Assembly (NCBI GenBank): GCA_019671005.1
Contig: CM033744.1
Span: forward strand, 17,958,831-18,022,830
Length of the DNA stretch: 64,000 nucleotides
From: Hibiscus mutabilis
Taxonomy: Eukaryota > Streptophyta > Magnoliopsida > Malvales > Malvaceae
Direction: 5' to 3'
Shown here piece after piece: positions 34,871-46,457 of the stretch (its first letter is position 1; the number at the start of each line of letters is the position of its first letter). The translations under genes were made by a program, and so were the position numbers. The notes under the pieces were generated by a model. The model searched no databases. It was not told where the DNA came from and saw only the letters and a program-made list of their open reading frames with translations.

Positions 34871-36382
34871 TGATAAGTGTTCAAAAGTACTATTTTTCTT
34901 ACCCTTTTTACTCATATTATTGTTAGACTTAGGCTCATATTAGTTGCATAGTTAGCCATTCATGCATTAATCCATGTTTCCTTCCATCATTGAGCTTGAT
35001 TACATAACTTGGTAGTTTTTGTGGAAAAGATGCTGCTTTGGTGTGCTTTGTGTGTGTATGTGCAGGATCACTTGCCAAAGCAATGCCGAGCTAGTTGCCA
35101 GGGCAATGCATGAAGGAGACGCCGAGCCAGTTGCCATGGCAATTGTTGACAAAGAGAAAATGCAATAGGGATGTCGAAATTAATGACTTTACAAGCCCAA
35201 GATGACGTGGAGCAAGGCCCAAGCCCAAAGGAATTTGATTGCCATGCAGAGATTAAAGAAGAATTAAATTCCAAGAAGATAGGAGAAGTTCTAATAGGAA
35301 TAAAATTATAATAAAGAATTATATTTTTTAAAGATAATTTAATTCCAACTCAAACTCCTCCTCAAAGAAGGACTTTGGCCTAGCCCTATAAATAGATAGG
35401 AGATTTCGACAACTTGAGGGAGAGCAAGAGGGCAAATTTCGACAAGTCCAAGAGAGGAAGCAAGGGGAATTTTCGGCAAGCATCTAGGGCAAGGGATTTT
35501 CGACAAGCTTCATCTTTTCTTCCTTGTTCGATTGGGTTCATGCTAGGGATTGTTTATCTTGTGTTTCTTTGGAACCTAGCCATGAACTAAATTTACTTGG
35601 CTATGGTTATTGTGTTTTGTGGTTGTGAGAAACTATTGGTTTTTGTTTAGGTAATAAGAGTTTGCACTTTTCTATTTCAAGGTTTATTCATTCTTGGTTC
35701 TTATTATTGTTTGCGAGTGAATTGGGAGAGGATCTCGTAATTTCATCCATTTATCTAATATCGGGAGAGTTGGATTCAAGAAACGAATGAATATGATCTT
35801 TATTCAATCCAATGATGGTGAAGATTAATCCGGCTCAGGAATAAGTTAAGGATTTCAACGGCTAAGAGGAGCGCAAGATTGGTTGTTGTTCACCCTTGAT
35901 TCACGCAGGGATGTATTATCAAGGCATGCACAAGTAGCTAGAGTTTTGACTTAAGGATAAGAAGAAACCATTGAAGAACGCTCCGCCGAACCTTGAAGTT
36001 GCTGCCCAGAAGTAGTTGCCCAACTAGTCGCCCAGGCAACCATCAATTAGTTGCCAAGGCAACCCCGTTGTGCAAGTTGCCACGACAACTGAGTTATCCG
36101 TGCACTCTTTTACCAAGACAATCCAATCGGCTATCACACCTCAACTCACGATAACCTGGCCTATCTCTCTCTCATTCGATCTCATCTTTTCATTTACTTA
36201 ATTTCTTTCTAGATTAGTTATTAGTTAAAACTTCTATAATCCTTTACTTGTGTTTTTACTTTTTACAGTGCAAGAGACTAGATTCTTGAAGTGGCACCAA
36301 TCCCTGTGGAGACGATATATTTTATACTATAACTTGCGACGTGCATACTTGCACATTTGCGTAGCACTTATTACGCGGAACA
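34871..36382 (+). mobile_element. Middle (functional 5') LTR of Athila II
   Basis: It is 1512 bp, TGATAAGTG...CGCGGAACA, followed by the primer site. It has TATAAATA at 35387 and motifs of the TTGCC..GGCAA type at about 35070-35150 and 35996-36085. It differs from the Athila I and III LTRs in the leader after the TATA box, so it belongs to another subfamily. Confidence 0.92.
35387..35394 (+). promoter_or_regulatory. LTR TATA box, Athila II
   Basis: TATAAATA in 'ccctataaatagatagg', identical in the 3' LTR at 45458-45465 and mirrored in Athila III (48101-48108 and 54805-54812, TATTTATA on plus). Its conservation across copies supports it as the core promoter. Confidence 0.65.
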
Positions 36383-36388
36383 AGTTTT

Positions 36389-36406
36389 TGGCGCCGTTGC
36401 CAGGGA
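36389..36406 (+). other. tRNA-Asp primer-binding site, Athila II
   Basis: TGGCGCCGTTGCCAGGGA matches the complement of the plant tRNA-Asp 3' end at 17 of 18 bases, six bases after the LTR. A tRNA-Asp primer is typical of Athila. Confidence 0.88.
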
Positions 36407-36504
36407 TTGGCAATAGCGACTTTGTTTTTACTTTCTTGCACTTTCTTTTTATTTTTCTTGTTTAAAATTCAAAGGGCTAACAAACTTTGGTTTTGCATTG
36501 GTAT

Positions 36505-37692
36505 ATGACCAGGGCGAGACCGACTTCACCAGAATATCCCTTTGATCCAGAAATCAAACGAACCTTACAAAGACTTAGACGAAGGATAAGAGAAGCAATG
36601 GCAAATCAAGACGGCAATATGAATCAAGATGTTCGAGCAGGAGGATAAGTGATTCTTGCACGAAACAGAACTATTCGAGACTATCATGAAGAAGATCTTG
36701 ATGGACTTAACCCAGGAGTTGTCGCACCTGAAATTGAAGCCGACCACTTTGAGTTGAAACCGGTAATGTTTAATATGATCAACACAATAGGTCAATTTGG
36801 CGGCTCAGCAACTGAAGATGCACGACAACATCTGAAATTTTTCCTCGAGATTTGCAACTCGTTCAAGATACACAGAGTCACCCCCGATGTCTTACGATTA
36901 AGATTATTCCCCTATTTACTGAGGGATAGGGCGAAAGCATGGCTGAATAGCATTCCTGCTGGATCCATAGCATCTTGGACTGATCTTTGTCGTGATTTCC
37001 TTGCAAGATTTAATCCTACAAATCTGACTGATAAGCTTCGTAACGACATTACTTCTTTTCGGCAGGCAGATGATGAATCCATGTACGAGGCTTGGGAGCG
37101 ATATAGAGAACTTCTACACAAATGCCCTTTACACGGATTCCCGGTGTGGACTCAAGTAACAATGTTTTACAACGCCGTGAATACACCAACAAGGATGATG
37201 CTAGATGCCTCGGCAAACGACATACTCCTAGATAAATCCCCGGAGGAAGCAATGCAAATCTTAAATAGGCTGGCCAAGAATGATTATCAATTCCCATCCA
37301 CTAGAAGAGGAGGAGTTAGACGCCAAGCCACAATACATGAACTAGGATCATCAGATTCAATTTCGGCACAATTGGCCGCTTTAACCAAGATGTTCCAGAA
37401 CATGCAAAAACCAAACAACACACATGAAGTCAAGGTAATGGATTCTTTTTGTGAGTTATGTGGTGATAACCATAATTCTTCTGAATGTATGCAGAATCTA
37501 GAATCCAGCTTCTATGTGGGGAATTACAATCGGAGCAACAACATGATGTCCAATACATACAATCCAGCTTGGAAGAAGCACACGAATTTTTCATGGAGTA
37601 ATCCCAACAATGCTCTAAACCAGAACATTAAGAATGCACAAGCATCGGGATTCCAGCAGAATATGCCACGGCAACAGATGCCGCAGCAATAA
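36505..37692 (+). pseudogene. Athila II gag, one early stop and one stop before pol
   Basis: ATG 36505 opens MTRARPTSPEYPFDP. After 47 codons a TAA (36646-36648) interrupts, and the same frame then stays open to TAA 37690-37692. The capsid-like domain shows FELKPVMFNMI, QFGG, FLEICNSFK, LRLFPYLLRDRAKAWLNS and LLHKCPLHGFP. The knuckle is CELCGDNHNSSEC, about residue 315 from the ATG. The frame continues beyond the second stop into pol, so both stops look like single-base losses. Gag would package element RNA in cytoplasmic particles. Confidence 0.9.
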
Positions 37693-40323
37693 CCGACAAC
37701 ATCTAGTTCTTTGGGAAATTCTCTAAATGCTTTTATGATGAAAACTGAATCTTATATGGCTGAGAATAGTAATTTCATAAAAAGAACTGATGCTTATATT
37801 AACAGGACCGAGATGAGATTGCAAAACCAAGAGGCGGCAATCAAATCATTAGAAAATCAAGTCAGACTGTTTGCTCAAAATCTGAATACTAGACCACAAG
37901 GAGGTTTACCGAGCGATACTGAAGTCACAAGAGGAACTGGCCATGAGCAATGTAAGGCAATCACCACCAGAAGTGGCCAACAACTTAGAGAGGCTCAAAC
38001 CCGCTCATCAAACAAAACTCCACAAAAAGATCAAGACGAACCTAGCGGCAAAGCCTCAGATGCTGAACCAGGAATTGCCGCGGCAACCGGCGATAAAGAC
38101 GCCTCAGCAACTTTCGATAAGCATGCCTCGGCAACCCCAGTTGATAATGCCTCGGCAACTCCAAATGTCCCGGCAATGCCGTCAATCAAGTTTCAAACCA
38201 ATGAAAGGATCAAAGATATCCGACTTCCACCACCATTCCCACAAAGGTTGAAGCGACAAAAGCAAGAATACCAATTCAAGAAGTTTCTTGATATCCTAAA
38301 GCAAGTCCACATCAACTTGCCATTGGTGGAAGCAATTGAACAAATTCCAAACTATGCCAAGTTTCTTAAAGACATTGTGTCCAAGAGAACAAGGCTAGGA
38401 GAGTTTGAAACAGTTGCCGCAATAGAGGGATGCATGGCAATGTTGCAAAATCGTATGCCGCCCAAGTTGAAGGATCCCGGAAGTTTCACAATACCCTGTT
38501 CTATTGGAAATCACTATGTCGGGAAAGCACTATGCGACCTAGGGGCTAGCATAAATTTGATGCCTAAATTGGTTTTCCAGAAACTAGGAATCGGGAAGGC
38601 AAGACCTCCAACAGTTATGCTGCAGCTAGCCGACAGATCCTATGTGCATCCAGAGGTAAAAATCGAGGACATACTGGTAAAAGTTGATAAATTTATTTTT
38701 CCCGCTTACTTTATTGTTTCGGATTGTGAAGCAGATGAGCATGCACCCATCATTCTCGGGAGACCATTCCTAGCAACAGGGAGAACCTTGATTGATGTTG
38801 AAAAGGGAGAACTCACAATGAGGGTGAATAACCAGCAAGTTAAACTAAATGTGTTCCAAACACTAAGGCATGCCGATGATCCAGAAGAATGCCAACTACT
38901 TCATGCCACGACAGAGTTTAACTTTGATGAGGAATTTAGTTACCTCAGCAACTACATTGCCGACCGAGAGGAACATGAGGAGTATGAAGAACCGGTCGAT
39001 GAGGAACAACCAGAAGAGGCAAATTGGCTAGTCAATCGACCAGGTACATACTTTGAACCACTGGATTACTCAGGTAAGGAAGGTAAGCTCGAAAAACCCT
39101 CTATTGAACAACCACCAATTCTTGAGTTGAAACAATTGCCAGAGCAACTAAAATATGTATACTTAGGGACCGATAATACATTGCCTGTAATTATTTCTTC
39201 TAAGTTACAGCCTGAGCAGGAAAAGAAGCTGATCAAGATGTTGAAGCTACACAAAAAGGCAATAGGGTGGACAATTGCCGACTTGAAGGGAATTAGCCCG
39301 GCGGTGTGCATGCACAAGATATTGTTGGAAGATGATCACAAACCTTCAATTGAGGCCCAGAGGAGACTGAACCATGCCATGAAAGGGGTTGTAATGAAAG
39401 AAATCATCAAGTGGCTTCACGCCGGTATTATATACCATATCTCTGATAGTACGTGGGTAAGTCCGGTACAATGCGTACCGAAAAAGGGAGGTATAACAGT
39501 GGTAAGCAATGAAAATAATGAACTTATCCCAACCAGGACTGTGACCGGTTGGAGGGTTTGTATGGACTATCGAAAGCTAAACAAAGCCACTAGGAAAGAT
39601 CACTTCCCATTACCCTTTATTGATCAAATGCTTGACCGTATTGCAGGTAAACCCTTTTATTGTTTTCTTGATGGTTATTCAGGTTACAATCAGATTGCCA
39701 TAGCACCAGAAGATCAAGAAAAGACAACCTTCACATGCCCATACGGTACTTATGCCTTCCGAAGGATGCCGTTCGGATTGTGTAACGCCCCAGCAACCTT
39801 CCAAAGATGCATGATGGCACTCTTTTCAGACATGGTCGAAGACTTCCTTGAGATCTTCATGGATGATTTTTCAGTTTTTGGTAATGACTTCGACGGCTGT
39901 CTCGGCAATTTAGAGAGGGTGTTGGCAAGATGCGAAGAAACGGATTTAGTCCTCAATTGGGAGAAATGCCACTTTATGGTAGATGAAGGAATAGTGCTCA
40001 GCCACAAGATTTCATCCAAGGGAATTGAAGTAGACAAAGCCAAGGTGGACGTGATCGAGAGATTACCCCCACCAAATTCGGTTAAAGGAATTCAAAGTTT
40101 TCTCGGACATGCAGGTTTTTACAGGAGGTTTATTCATAATTTTTCTAAAATCACTAAACCTTTGTGTAATCTGCTTGAACAGGATAAAGTCTTCGATTTT
40201 GATGATTCTTGCACTCAAGCATTCGAAACCCTAAAGAGAAAGCTTGCCTCGGCACCCATTGTCGTTCCACCAGATTGGACGCTACCTTTTGAGCTCATGT
40301 GTGATGCAAGTGATTTCGAATAG
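37693..40323 (+). pseudogene. Athila II pol, part 1: gag tail, protease, reverse transcriptase
   Basis: In frame with gag, this reads a gag tail (QCKAITTRSGQQL), an Ala-rich linker (38090-38185), protease (ALCDLGASINLMPK, HAPIILGRPFLATGRTLID) and RT (VCMDYRKLN, HFPLPFIDQMLDRIAG, FLDGYSGYNQIAI, YAFRRMPFGLCNAPATF, IFMDDFSVFG, FLGHAGFYRRF). The D-L-G-A protease site is the form usual for Athila. All RT motifs are intact. The frame stops at TAG 40321, within the RNase H start CDASDF, because of a frameshift. Confidence 0.93.
38090..38185 (+). repeat. Ala-rich linker repeat between gag and protease, Athila II
   Basis: Units built on GCCTCGGCAACC encode KDASATFDKHASATP and DNASATPN, the same motif that is expanded between RNase H and integrase. 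It lies between the gag tail and the protease, away from any catalytic motif. Confidence 0.75.
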
Positions 40324-41490
40324 GAGCAGTCCTAGGCCAGCGCACAAGTAAGACCTTCCATGTGATATACTACGCTAGTAAAACTCTTAATAGCGCTCAA
40401 GTAAATTACACAACAACGGAGAAAGAGTTACTAGCTGTAGTTTTCGCATTTGACAAGTTCCGATCCTATTTAATTGGTACAAAGGTAATTGTTCATACGG
40501 ACCATTCGGCAATCAAATACTTATTTGCTAAAAAGGATGCTAAACCTCATTTGATTCGTTGGATATTACTTTTACAAGAATTTGATATTGAAATTAAGGA
40601 CAGGAAAGGAACAGAAAATCAAGTGGCCGATCACTTATCACGTTTGGAACGCAATAGGGAGGAGGACGCGGATCTAGAGATATGCGATGCATTCCTGGAT
40701 GAACAAATTCTAGTTGCCTCGGCAGCCCTTGACGCCTCAGAAACCATGGATGCACACGCCTCAGCAACTCTCAACGCCGCATCAGTCTTTGACGCGCACG
40801 CCTCGACAATCTTGGGAACAGTCGCCACGGCAGCACATGCCTCGGCAATACCCTGGTACACGGATTTAGTTAACTTCCTTGTTTGTGGTATTTTTCCTTA
40901 TGGCATTACTCTCCAAGGGAAGAAGCGGTTCCGCCATGATGCTAAGAATTACTTTTGGGATGAGCCTCTTTTGTTTAAACAATGTGCAGATCAGGTTATA
41001 CGCCGATGTGTCCCTAAAGAAGAGCAACAGAATGCACTCCGGCAATGCCATTCTTCACCCTATGGAGGACATTTTGGAGGAACTCGTACCACGGCCAAAG
41101 TCTTGCAATCCGGTTTGTATTGGCCAACATTGTACAAAGATGCCCAAGACTTTTACAAGCAATGTGATCGTTGCCAGAGGACGGGCAATATCTCTAGACG
41201 ACATGAGATGCCACTCCAGAACATCATCGAGGTGGAACTGTTCGATGTATGGGGGATTGATTTTATGGGACCTTTCCCATCTTCATTCGGCAACCTCTAC
41301 ATCTTACTCGTCGTCGACTATGTGTCTAAATGGGTAGAGGCAGCTGCAGTTCCCAACGACGATTCCAAGACCGTGCAACGATTCCTCCAGAAAAACATAT
41401 TTACACTGTTTGGGATGCCGAGAGCAATTATCAGTGACGGGGGCAAGCATTTTGACAACAGACTGATTGCCAAGATGTTGCAACGCTTCG
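40324..41490 (+). pseudogene. Athila II pol, part 2: RNase H and integrase N-terminal half
   Basis: In a new frame: RNase H (TTTEKELLAVVFAFDKFRSY, VHTDHSAIKYLFAKK, QVADHLSRLE), an Ala/Asp linker repeat (40715-40855), integrase HHCC region (HSSPYGGHFGGTR, KQCDRCQRTG) and core (VELFDVWGIDFMGPF, VVDYVSKWVEA, RAIISDGGKHFDN). RNase H acidic residues and the first two integrase Asp residues are present. A frameshift near 41490 separates it from part 3. Confidence 0.92.
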
Positions 41491-42114
41491 GCATATCACC
41501 CACAAACCAACGGGCAAGCAGAAATTTCCAACCGAGAGTTGAAGAGAATACTCGAGAAAGTTGTAAATCCCTCAAGAAAGGATTGGTCATTAAGACTAGA
41601 TGACACACTTTGGGCATATCGCACTGCATTCAAAACACCCTTAGGTATGTCCCCCTTCCGACTTGTCTATGGTAAAACATGTCATCTACCGGTGGAAATC
41701 GAGCACAAGGCGTACTGGGCAATCAAGACCGTGAATATGGATTGGGAAAGTGCCGAAAAAAAGCACTTGATGGATCTCAATGAGATAGAATAATTTTGTA
41801 CACTCGCCTATAACAATGCACGAATCTACAAGGAGAAAACAAAGCGATGGCATGACAAGAAACTATTGCCACGGCAATTCACACCAGGGCAACTAGTTCT
41901 CCTATTCAATTCTCGGCTAAAACTTTTCCTGGGAAAGTTGAAATCAAGATGGTCGGGACCATTCGAAGTCGTCAAACCATTCTCTCATGGTGCCGTGATA
42001 ATCAAGTCCATCTCTGAAAACCATGAATTCAAAGTTAATGGACAAAGATTGAAGCACTACAATGGTGCCCATGTGGAACGTAACAAGGAAGTGGTCAATT
42101 TAGGAGATGCATGA
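41467..42114 (+). pseudogene. Athila II pol, part 3: integrase C-terminal half
   Basis: It begins AYHPQTNGQAEISNREL, with the catalytic Glu, followed by DDTLWAYRTAFKTPLGMSPF, VYGKTCHLPVEIEHKAYWA and, after a TAA at 41791-41793, the C-terminal GPFEVVKPFSHGAV and FKVNGQRLKHY, ending at TGA 42112-42114. TTGCCACGGCAA at 41876-41887 codes LPRQ here. No chromodomain follows, as expected for Athila. Confidence 0.92.
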
Positions 42115-42657
42115 GCATGCTCTCCCTTTTTATATTTTTTATATTTTTATTTTTTATTTTTATTTTTTTGACTATTTAAGTATTTTATTTTTTCTGATTT
42201 TTTTTATTTTATTTTTTTTCGATTATTAAGTAGTTTTAGGATAGATTTTTTTTTTAAGTTTAAGAATCCTATTACACATCTTTATTTATTTTCTTTATTA
42301 GTTTATCTTTAATTTTAATCCTTATTTGATTTGTTTTTGAATTGTAGGAAAGGAAGTTCAAGATAAAGAAGGAATTCTAAACCAAGTAGGAAAACATCTT
42401 CAACAAGGAAAGTAATGGGCTGAATCTAAGGCTTATATAAAGCCTCCAATTCATCCTAACCAAAACCCCTTTGTCGAAAATTCCTACCAAACCCTAAACC
42501 CTTTTTTCGATTTCCCCCAATCCCAACCACCTATCTTTTCTATAAAACCCATCACCCTTAACCTATTCCTACTTTCTATCTTGCAACTTTTTAGTTTCTT
42601 TTCTTTTCTTTTCTTTTCTTTTCTTTTCTTTGTTTTTACTCACAACCAAGATCATAC
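42115..42657 (+). other. pol-ORF3 spacer of Athila II
   Basis: A T-rich tract (42120-42320), then a short stretch with 'gaattgtaggaaagg' that resembles a 3' splice acceptor (about 42348), then a (CTTTT)n run (42598-42630) directly before the ORF3 ATG. Athila ORF3 is thought to be expressed from a spliced RNA; the acceptor is a candidate only. Confidence 0.5.
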
Positions 42658-44072
42658 ATGGCATCCAAGATTAAACTTTTAATTCATCCAAGTTCCTCCA
42701 AAGAACCAAGATACAAGAAGTTTGCTACACCGGCGGTTCAAGAAAGATTTCAATCCAAGTTTGAAAGCCGGAAGATTCATGAAGAACAAGGCTTTGAATA
42801 CTCCAACTCTCATCAAGATTTCGGCCTTGAACCAATCAACTTCAAGAGGATTGCACATCAAAAGTGGCAAATCTTTTGCCATCAACCGGAACCGGGTAAC
42901 ATCTCATGGGTAAGAGAATTCTATGCTCACTCACCTAACCCGGATAATCCTTATGTTTTTGTTCGTGACAAGGCCATACTTATAAGTCCCGAAAGCATCA
43001 ACACCTTTTACGGACTTTACATTGAGAAAGACGAGCATCAAGCCTTCGTTGACCAAATCAATCCCAGGCAACTCGACAAGGTGCTTCAAGAACTCACTCA
43101 ACAGGGAACTCATTGGAACGACGGTAAATACAAGGGCATGGTAAATTGCCTTCGGCTTAAACCCGAGGCAAAACTATGGAATAAGTTTGTTAAAACTTCT
43201 TTAATGCCCTCCACACACAATACTACCGTTGATATACCACGTCTTTTGCTCATACATTCTATTTTACATAATCGCATCATTAACATTGGAAAAATTATTT
43301 GTGATGAGATTTTTGTATGCAGCTCAAAAGATAAGGGTTATCTTTTCTTCCCTTGCTTAATTTCTAATCTTTGCAAGGAGATGCATGTCCCGAGTGAGTC
43401 CACCGATGAAAAGGCCCTACCCAAGTCTGGTTGGAATCAAGCACTAATCCGAAAGCTAATAGGAGAGGCAGCAGGAGATTCTTCAAGGCCTCTAATTGCC
43501 ACGGCAACTCCTGCCTCCGCGGCAATCCCTAATGCCCAAGCACCTAACGCCAGGGCAACTCGGCCATTAATCCCGGGACACTTTGAAGCACTTTTGTACC
43601 CATTGGCAAGCCACCTAAGGCAAATTGAAGATCGGCAACTAATGTTCATGCGGTACATGAAGGAGCACAACAATGCCATCACCCAAGTCATCCTAGAAAA
43701 GTACCCAGACAATCGTGTGCCGTTCCCAATCTTTCTCGCCGAGATCCTTGCCCCGGCAACTAATGAAGCAATTGCCACGACAACCACTGCAAAAGCCAAA
43801 GGTAAAGCATATATGTCTGAATCAACTCCTACGGAATCATTTTTTGATTTTTCAGATTCGGACGAGTCCTCCATTGAACCATAAAGACCGCACCAATTGA
43901 ATCCTCCAAGCGAAAAGCCATTGACATTGATGAAGAGGACGATGAGGACAACCCCGTACGAGGATCTATTCCACCACTTGCAACAAGAAAACAACCATCG
44001 CGTTCAAGCAAGAGAATCAGGACACCGACTAGAAGGAAACTAATCATCTACGATGATGAACTCTCGGAGTAA
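42658..44072 (+). pseudogene. Athila II ORF3 (env-position protein), frameshifted near its end
   Basis: ATG 42658 opens a 408-codon frame to TAA 43882-43884. The body (WVREFYAHSP, VRDKAILISPESINTFYGL, LLLIHSILHNRIINIGKII) fits the 'putative plant transposon protein' domain found in ORF3 of Athila-type elements. A linker (43490-43565) is Ala/Thr-rich with TTGCCACGGCAA at 43496. The tail is acidic/Ser-rich (FFDFSDSDESS). A second frame then continues to 44072 with ESSKRKAIDIDEEDDEDN and RKQPSRSSKRIRTPTRRK, a nuclear-signal-like end that seems to belong to the same protein across an indel near 43880. I see no signal peptide or clear membrane segment. Confidence 0.8.
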
Positions 44073-44934
44073 GTCCTCGTATGCATTTTTATTTTTATTT
44101 TTTTATTTTTTATGCATGCATTGAGGACAATGCCTCACTCGAGTTTGGGGGGGGATTGTTATTAGTAGTTACCATGTTTAGTTACATTCACTTAAGTATT
44201 ACATTTAGGATACATAAATTGCTTGCCATGCCTTTAATTGGAACAAGAATTGCTTAGATTTGATGAATATTCGATGATGACTTTGCCAATGCACTTAATT
44301 GATAGAATTTTTATTCTAGGATAACCATGGAAAAACTTAGAATTTTACTATGATGCTAAATTTGATGAAACACTGTTGTGGTTTGATTGATTTAAGGAAT
44401 TCTAGTGAACTTAGGTTGATAATTAACAAATTGGGGGATTAGAATAAAAAAATTGGATGAATGCTAGAGGTGCCCGAAATTGGCTCTAGCATGTGCTTGG
44501 ATAAATGCTAGAGGTGCCCGAAACTGGCTCGAGGAGGTGTAAAAAAATTTTTTAACTAGAGGTGCCCGAAACCGGCTCTAGTCGATTAAATTAACTTAAG
44601 AAAACTAAAAAAAAACAAAACACTAGAGGTGCCCAAAATTGGCTCTAGTTAAAACATGTTAAAAAGAACCCAATGAAGTAATTTGAAAACCTATTGTTTG
44701 CATAGAATCCGAAAAAATCAACTTGCACACAACTCCGCACACACTCACAAGCATTATAGTTTGATTCCGAGTAATTCCTCAGTTTTCGGAAAAATAAAAA
44801 GCCAATCATACTTTGTGCCCCGGTTCAGAGAATTGAAATCAAGTTCAAAGCTGAGTTTGTGAAAATTGAAGTCTTGGCAGGTAATTATGAGTTTGCATTG
44901 CTTGAGGACAAGCAATAGTTCGAGTTTGGGGGTG
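44073..44934 (+). other. 3' UTR of Athila II
   Basis: Non-coding. It includes the AT-rich start, 'gcattgaggacaatgcctc', the hairpin array at 44462-44651 and the purine tract TTTGGGGGTG at 44925-44934. The part from 44206 is duplicated at 34142-34870. Confidence 0.85.
44462..44651 (+). repeat. Array of four CTAGAG hairpins, Athila II 3' UTR
   Basis: Four units GCTAGAGGTGCCCGAAA.. with partner CTCTAG; the second has a diverged right arm (CTCGAG). A second array of the same layout lies at 34401-34585. Spacers differ from those of Athila I and III while the hairpin cores agree. Confidence 0.88.
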
Positions 44935-46457
44935 TGATAAGTGTTCAAAAGTACTACTTTTCTTACCCTTTTTACTCATATTATTGTTTATTGTTAGACT
45001 TAGGCTCATATTAGTTGCATAGTTAGTCATTCATGCATTAATCCATGTTTCCTTCCATCATTGAGCTTGATTACATAACTTGGTAGTTTTTGTGGAAAAG
45101 ATGCTGCTTTGGTGTGCTTTGTGTGTGTATGTACAGGATAACTTGCCAAAGCAATGCCGAGCTAGTTACCAGGGCAATGCATGAAGGAGACGCCGAGCCA
45201 GTTGCCATGGCAATTGTTGACAAAGAGAAAATGCAATTGGGATGTCGAAATTAATGACTTTACAAGCCCAAGATGACATGGAGCAAGGCCCAAGCCCAAA
45301 GGAATTTGATTGCCATGCAGAGATTAAAGAAGAATTAAATTCCAAGAAGATAGGAGAAGTTCTAATAGGAATAAAATTATAATAAAGAATTATATTTTTT
45401 AAAGATAATTTAATTCCAACTCAAACTCCTCCTCAAAGAAGGACTTTGGCCTAGCCCTATAAATAGATAGGAGATTTCGACAACTTGAGGGAGAGCAAGA
45501 GGGCAAATTTCGACAAGTCCAAGAGAGGAAGCAAGGGGAATTTTCGGCAAGCATCTAGGGCAAGGGATTTTCGACAAGCTTCATCTTTTCTTCGTTGTTC
45601 GATTGGGTTCATGCTAGGGATTGTTTATCTTGTGTTTCTTTGGAACCTAGCCATGAACTAAATTTACTTGGCTATGGTTATTTTGTTTTGTGGTTGTCAG
45701 AAACTATTGGTTTTTGTTTAGGTAATAAGAGTTTGCACTTTTCTATTTCAAGGTTTATTCATTCTTGGTTCTTATTATTGTTTGCGAGTGAATTGGGAGA
45801 GGATCTTGTAATTTCATCCATTTATCTAATATCGGGAGAGTTAGATTCAAGAAACGAATGAATATGATCTTTATTCAATCCAATGATGGTGAAGATTAAT
45901 CCGGCTCAGGAATAAGTTAAGGATTTCAACGGCTAAGAGGAGCGCAAGATTGGTTGTTGTTCACCCTTGATTCACGCAGGGATGTATTATCAAGGCATGC
46001 ACAAGTAGCTAGAGTTTCGACTTAGGGATAAGAAGAAACCATTAAAGAACGCTCCGCCGAACCTTGAAGTTGCTGCCCAGACGCCCAAGTAGTTGCCCAA
46101 CTAGTCGCCCAGGCAACCATCAATTAGTTGCCAAGGCAACCCCGTTGTGCAAGTTGCCACGGCAACTGAGTTGTCCGTGCACTCTTTTACCAAGACAATC
46201 CAATCGGCTATCACACCTCAACTCACGATAACTTGGCCTATCTCTCTCTCATTCGATCTCATCTTTTCATTTACTTAATTGCTTTCTAGATTGGTTATTA
46301 GTTAAAACTTCTATAATCCTTTACTTGTGTTTTACTTTTACAGTGCAAGAGACTAGATTCTTGTAGTGGCACCAATCCCTGTGGAGACGATATCTTTTAT
46401 ACTATAACTTGCGACGTGTATACTTGCACATTTGCGTAGCACTTATTACGCGCAACA
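44935..46457 (+). mobile_element. 3' LTR of Athila II
   Basis: It is 1523 bp, TGATAAGTG...CGCAACA, followed by TAATT. TATAAATA is at 45458-45465 and TTGCCACGGCAA at 46154-46165. It is nearly identical to 34871-36382, with small indels. Confidence 0.93.

Larger units (their letters stand above)
33632..46457 (+). mobile_element. Athila II composite: truncated tandem unit plus full element
   Basis: TAATT at 33627-33631 and 46458-46462 flanks the whole unit. The order is LTR start (33632-34141), 3' UTR (34142-34870), complete LTR (34871-36382), primer site, gag, pol, ORF3, 3' UTR, complete LTR (44935-46457). One pair of target duplications around three LTR parts indicates a single insertion site for a tandem element sharing its middle LTR, with most of the first unit deleted. 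The full LTRs and the two 3' UTR copies are nearly identical by eye, so the structure is fairly young. Confidence 0.9.

Noticed and set aside
40879..41337. 152-codon frame overlapping Athila II integrase, and its 226-codon counterpart at 50508-51188
   Set aside because: They are shadow frames; the integrase motifs are in another frame at the same place.
43437..43994. 185-codon minus frame opposite ORF3
   Set aside because: Antisense of a real coding frame with no family features.
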